Assembly (NCBI GenBank): GCA_028829895.1
Contig: CM054179.1
Span: 68,278,891 to 68,342,890 of the forward strand
Source of the DNA: Sinotaia quadrata
Lineage: Eukaryota > Mollusca > Gastropoda > Architaenioglossa > Viviparidae
DNA: 64,000 bases
Reading direction: 5' to 3'
The notes under the pieces were generated by a model that saw only the letters and a list, made by a program, of their open reading frames with translations, was not told where the DNA came from and ran no database searches. Position 1 is the first letter of the stretch. Each line of letters opens with the position of its first letter. Shown here piece by piece: positions 59,601 through 64,000 of this stretch. The translations under genes and the position numbers were made by a program.

Positions 59601-59741
59601 CAAAGACTAACTAAAAAGCTAAATTACACATGTACTCGTTCGAGAGCCATAGAAGGTAAGTTTCAATTATATTCGCGGCGTACGTAAGAAATGGGACATT
59701 CTTCAGTCTTTATTGTTCCGGGTTTTTTGTTGGTTTTTTTT

Positions 59742-60025
59742 ACGACTTGCAGAGCAGTTGTCGTACAGACAATTTTACAGGGTTTTTTTTACGACTAGCA
59801 ATGCACTGGCAATACTGTCGAACTGTTGTCATACAGGCAATTCTACAGGTCTCCATTTTACGACTGGCAGAGTTGTTCAAGTGTTGTCATACAGGCAATT
59901 CTACAGGTCTCCATTTTAAGACTGGCAGAGTTGTTCAAGTGTTGTCATATAGGCAATTCTACAGGTTACCATTTTACGACTGGCAGAAGTGTTCAAGTGT
60001 TGTCCTACATACAACTTTACAAATC
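59742..60025. repeat. About 61-bp tandem repeat, 4-5 copies
   Basis: GTTGTCATACAGGCAATTCT plus ACAGGTCTCCATTTTACGAC. Confidence 0.93.
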
Positions 60026-60279
60026 TCATTTTCCGAAAGCACATTATCCTATTATTTCAGTCACAAAGTCGTACACACATAACTATTGGTAAAAAATGAA
60101 TCTTATTTCGAACTTAATCAGTGTATACATCAAGATTATGAACAACATCATAGTTATTATATTTTTGTAAATATTGGTGATATTATGGTATTGGTGTGCT
60201 TTTTATCATATTTGATATTTGTGAATTTCCGACTTTCAGGACAGGTGGTGATGCAACTCTTACGATCACTGTCGTAAAC

Positions 60280-60625
60280 TATATTAAAACTGTAATGTGG
60301 TGAAGGAATAAACTGTATTAAAACTGTATTGTGGTCAAGGAATAAACTATATTAAAACTCCTTTGTGTAATGGACAAAAGTAAAGAAAGCAGCAGGACCT
60401 ACCATAAAGATGAATTAAAAGCTATATACAAGTAAGAACGATATGAGAGAATAAATTATTTGGGAAAGAAAGCAAACAATTAAATCTGTCTTTTTAGAAA
60501 TCCAGTGACAGATGGACTTATTCGTATTATATTTTCGAGTGAAACTGTATATTTGACAAAATCCGGTGATAGCTGTCTGATTCGTATATTTTCGAGTGAA
60601 AAACTGTATATTTGACAAAAGCAAT
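60280..60625. repeat. Two short duplications
   Basis: ATAAACTGTATTAAAACTGT variants (60280-60365), and TATTTTCGAGTGAAA plus CTGTATATTTGACAAAA twice (60525-60620). Confidence 0.8.
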
Positions 60626-60629
60626 TAGT

Positions 60630-61895
60630 CACGTGCTCGATACATGGTGATAGTAAGTATGACCCAATCATTGTTTATCGTTTCTTCTCTCATTTACGAA
60701 TCTTAATGTTGGCGTGGATCTTACTTTTGCAAACGCGAGAATGAGTACAACACTACATGATGTCAAGAGCCCTTTCAACTCAATGAATATTTAGGTCGAC
60801 ATTGAATTGGGTATATGTTACTAGAGAGATATAGTGAAGAGATGGATGTTTATTCCTAAGGGCAATGTATATACCACCACAGGTTTTCTATTATTATGCA
60901 CCACCACAAGTTTTCCCACATTATGTAAACAAAGTTTGCTCTCGTGACATTTCCTTAATGGAAGATTGCACGCTCTTACTTAATTTACTTGTATGACTGC
61001 CTCCCCTACTCCCGCCTCCCCTCCTCCCTCCTCCCATAGTTTGTCTTTGGTAGGATCTGAATGTTGGCAATGGAGAAATTGTTAGGTGATATGCCTGACA
61101 TGTGATGAATATTATTACCTACAAAACATTGATGATAATATGATATGAATACATCACAATTTCGATGGCTTTGGCAAAGAAAGGTTAAAATCTATATTGT
61201 AAGTTAGAATTGTATAGTTGGAATAAGAGTTTCAGAGCATTCACGTGTAGAACGTCCACGCACCTTGTTGCACTAGATATTTCTTAAAGATCTAACTAAT
61301 GGACAGAGATCTGAATTCCAGAACATGCTGTACGGGTTTGTGATCCCTCACTAACAGAAAGTAGTAGAGTCAAAGAAAAACTGTGAACATAAAGTTGCAG
61401 AGTCAAAAGAAAAGCTGTGAACATAAATCAATACATTAGCAAGACGCTGAAAGTGAAACTTTCTGCTTCAACATTAGGCTAGTGAGTTTTCTCTAAGGGT
61501 TATCGCTCTGTTAGGAGGTGTGGGGATGGGGTGGAGGGGAGGGGAGATTATACGTAATCAGGTGCATCATTGAAAGCATTTATTTGCACGCTACTACACG
61601 CAGCTGGTCCTAAGAGGACTGTTAGATACGTATTGACTGCTAATAATAAAAACGTGCTCAAGTTTCATCCAGAGTGTCAAAAAGCGAAGAGTAATGCCCT
61701 AAGATCAATTGGAAAATTTAAAACAGCAAGGCACACTTCAACACTGAGTTGTGCACAGTACAGATAGGAACAAGAAATTTATTGAAGGAAAAAATAAAAA
61801 TTTAATCATGGGGAAAAAATGATCGAATTCAAAGGTAATATGCATGTTCTGAAATCCTTTTTGAAAAGAATTAGAACAATAAACAGTAAAAAATA
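60630..61895. other. No gene recognised
   Basis: A 65-codon frame at 61570-61767 (MKAFICTLLHAAGPKRTVRY) has no recognisable domain or splice support. Confidence 0.4.
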
Positions 61896-61899
61896 TATA

Positions 61900-62455
61900 C
61901 ATACAATGAGGACAGAGAAAGTGACAGAGACACACAGACATACAAAGAGAGACAAAGACAGTGAATCATACGCAGTCAGTGATATTTATTGAGATCGTCA
62001 GACAGTGAGATTGGGAGACAACAAGTTACAGAGACAGAGACATTTATACGTGAGAGAAATGGAGAGACAATGAATCGAAGAGAAAGACACAGAGAAAAAG
62101 GGACATAGAGAAAGAAAAGGGAAAGAGACAAGCAAAGAGGGAACATAGACAAAAAACTTGGGACACAGAGAAAGTAAGAGGACCACAGAAAAAAAGAGGG
62201 ACACAGAGAAAGTAAGAGGACAGAGAAAGAAAAAGGACACAGATAAGAAAGAGGGATACAGAGAGAAAGAAAAAGGAACTGACAAAAAAAGGACACAGTG
62301 AGAAAGAAAAAGGGACAGACAAAACAGGACACAGAGAAAAAGAAAGAGGGACAGACAAGAAAAGGACACAGAGAGAAAGAAAAAGGGACAGACAAAAGAA
62401 AGAGGAATACAGAGAGAAAAGGTCACACAGAAAAAGAATGAGGGACAGAAGCGAG
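61900..62455. repeat. GA-rich degenerate satellite
   Basis: AGGGACACAGAGAAAGAAAA-type units vary over 550 bp. Ser/Phe/Leu/Cys frames on the minus strand are artefacts. Bases 62455-63120 show no gene. Confidence 0.92.
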
Positions 62456-63119
62456 AGGGAAAGGTGGACTGAAAACCTTTGTTAATGTCACTGGTCATCT
62501 CAGTAAAGTCTTACAGCGAGAAACATATCAAACATATCAAACAGTGCTTCATTTCTGCATCATTATAGAGTGCCCTTCTGTATTAAAGAAGGGTTTCTTT
62601 CACTCCAGCAGTACTTATGTTACAACATACAACGCAATTAAACTGTAACTTGCCACAATTCCTATTAATGTCAAAGGTCATATTTCTTTCTTTGGTAACA
62701 TTACATCAGATTCATACAATAAACAAACACAGACACAGAATGAAAAACTAAAAACAAGAGAATTAAGAATTTATATAATTAATGCTATTAAATATTTTAT
62801 GGCCTACTGTCACTAAGAGCATGCTTGAAGAACTGAGTATTAGTGTGGTAATTCCCCTCTTCAAGCCACCACATTACATATAATAAAATATAATAACATA
62901 AGAAAACAATATTCAAAAATGCAAACGCGAAAAGAATGAAATTATCAGACCTCAAAGAAAGAGTCAGTATTATGTAAAAGGTCAAAATATAAAAATATAT
63001 AAATAATAAAGCATCATTCATGTGCATTACTGCGGAACAACTGTGACCTATATATTTATAAGCGTATCCCCATGAATTAGATCCATGAATAATTACATTT
63101 TTTTCAAGAGAGTAATTTA

Positions 63120-63930
63120 CACACAGTAGCAGTAGTCGTAGTAGCAGCAGCAGCGTAGTAGTAGAGGTAGTAATAGTAGCAGCAGTATTAGTGGATGTAT
63201 TAATATTAGCAGTAGTAGTAGTACACTAATAATAGCAGCAGTATTAGTGGATGTATTAATATTAGCAGTAGTAGTAGTACACTAATAATAGCAGCAGTAT
63301 TAGTGGATGTATTAATATTAGCAGTAGTAGTAGTACAGTAATAGTAGCAGCAGTATTAGTAGAGGTAGTAATATTAGCAGTAGTAGTAGTACACTAATAA
63401 TAGCAGCAGTATTAGTGGATGTATTAATATTAGCAGTAGTAGTAGTACACTAATAATAGCAGCAGTATTAGTAGAGGTAGTAATATTAGCAATAGTAGTA
63501 GTACAGTAATAGTAGTAGCAGTATTAGTGGATGTATTAATATTAGCAGTAGTAGTAGTACACTAATAATAGCAGCAGTATTAGTAGAGGTAGTAATATTA
63601 GCAGTAGTAGTAGTACAGTAATAGTAGCAGCAGTATTAGTGGATATATTAATATTAGCAGTAGTAGTAGTACACTAATAATAGCAGCAGTATTAGTAGAG
63701 GTAGTAATATTAGCAGCACTAGTAGAAGTGGTAGTAGTTATAAAGATAGTAATTTTAGCAGTACTATTATTAGTAGTAGCACCAGCAGCAGTATTAGAGT
63801 AGAGATAGTAATAATGGAGATATTAATAGTAGCAGTAGCAGCAGCAGCAGTAGTAGTAGTAGTAATAGCAACAGCATTAGCAGAAGTAGTAGAGTTAGAA
63901 GTGGTAGTAGCAGCAGCATTATATACTACT
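63120..63930. repeat. (AGT/AGC)n tract with a 57-bp or longer higher-order unit
   Basis: Triplets AGT, AGC and AAT are organised in a larger period: TAGTGGATGTATTAATATTA, GCAGTAGTAGTAGTACACTA and ATAATAGCAGCAGTAT recur about eight times, with two alternating subtypes (GGATGTATTAA and GAGGTAGTAA). Confidence 0.95.
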
Positions 63931-64000
63931 ATTGATTCGGTTGGGTTTTCTTTGTAGTTTTGTTGTCATTTATATGCTATTAATTTAACATACAAGTCAA

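Overview
This is a metazoan nuclear DNA window. It is AT-rich, full of introns with GT-AG junctions, and crowded with minisatellites and microsatellites: (CTAT)n, (CA)n, (GT)n, (CT)n and more than forty arrays with 25-70 bp units. Nothing bacterial or viral was seen. The gene content (a MID-like TRIM protein, and a SUMF2-type protein with a KDEL tail) together with the repeat style suggests an invertebrate, perhaps a mollusc. That placement is inference only; no sequence here is diagnostic of a taxon.

Two genes could be assembled exon by exon, with reading phases that close exactly. (1) A plus-strand TRIM-family gene spans 8110-20701 in seven coding exons and encodes 592 residues: RING, one B-box 2, coiled coil/COS-like helices, then two fibronectin type III domains and a stop, with no B30.2/SPRY domain. 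(2) A minus-strand SUMF2-like gene runs from 34431 down to 23609 in eight coding exons and encodes 425 residues: signal peptide, acidic linker, a complete FGE-sulfatase fold lacking the two catalytic cysteines, a Lys/Pro-rich tail and a perfect C-terminal KDEL. The two genes converge tail to tail, about 2.9 kb apart.

Outside these genes the evidence is thin. A signal-peptide first exon lies at 48824-48946 (plus). A candidate internal exon lies at 56519-56640 (minus). A sulfatase-like N-terminal motif with its metal-site Asp-Asp replaced lies at 46483-46524 (minus). A candidate 5' exon for the TRIM gene lies at 1086-1118. Most of 35-64 kb is repeats or sequence in which I see no gene.

The most unusual structure is the way tandem arrays sit on splice junctions. 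The donors of TRIM exon 4 and of SUMF2-like exons 1 and 2, and the acceptor of SUMF2-like exon 7, each lie inside the first unit of an array whose copies repeat the splice site with some flanking coding sequence. The donor of SUMF2-like exon 4 runs straight into a 340 bp (CTAT)n tract. A second recurrent structure is a dispersed non-autonomous element of about 1.4-1.6 kb with short imperfect inverted ends. Seven full or partial copies were seen, and three of them interrupt tandem or simple repeats.
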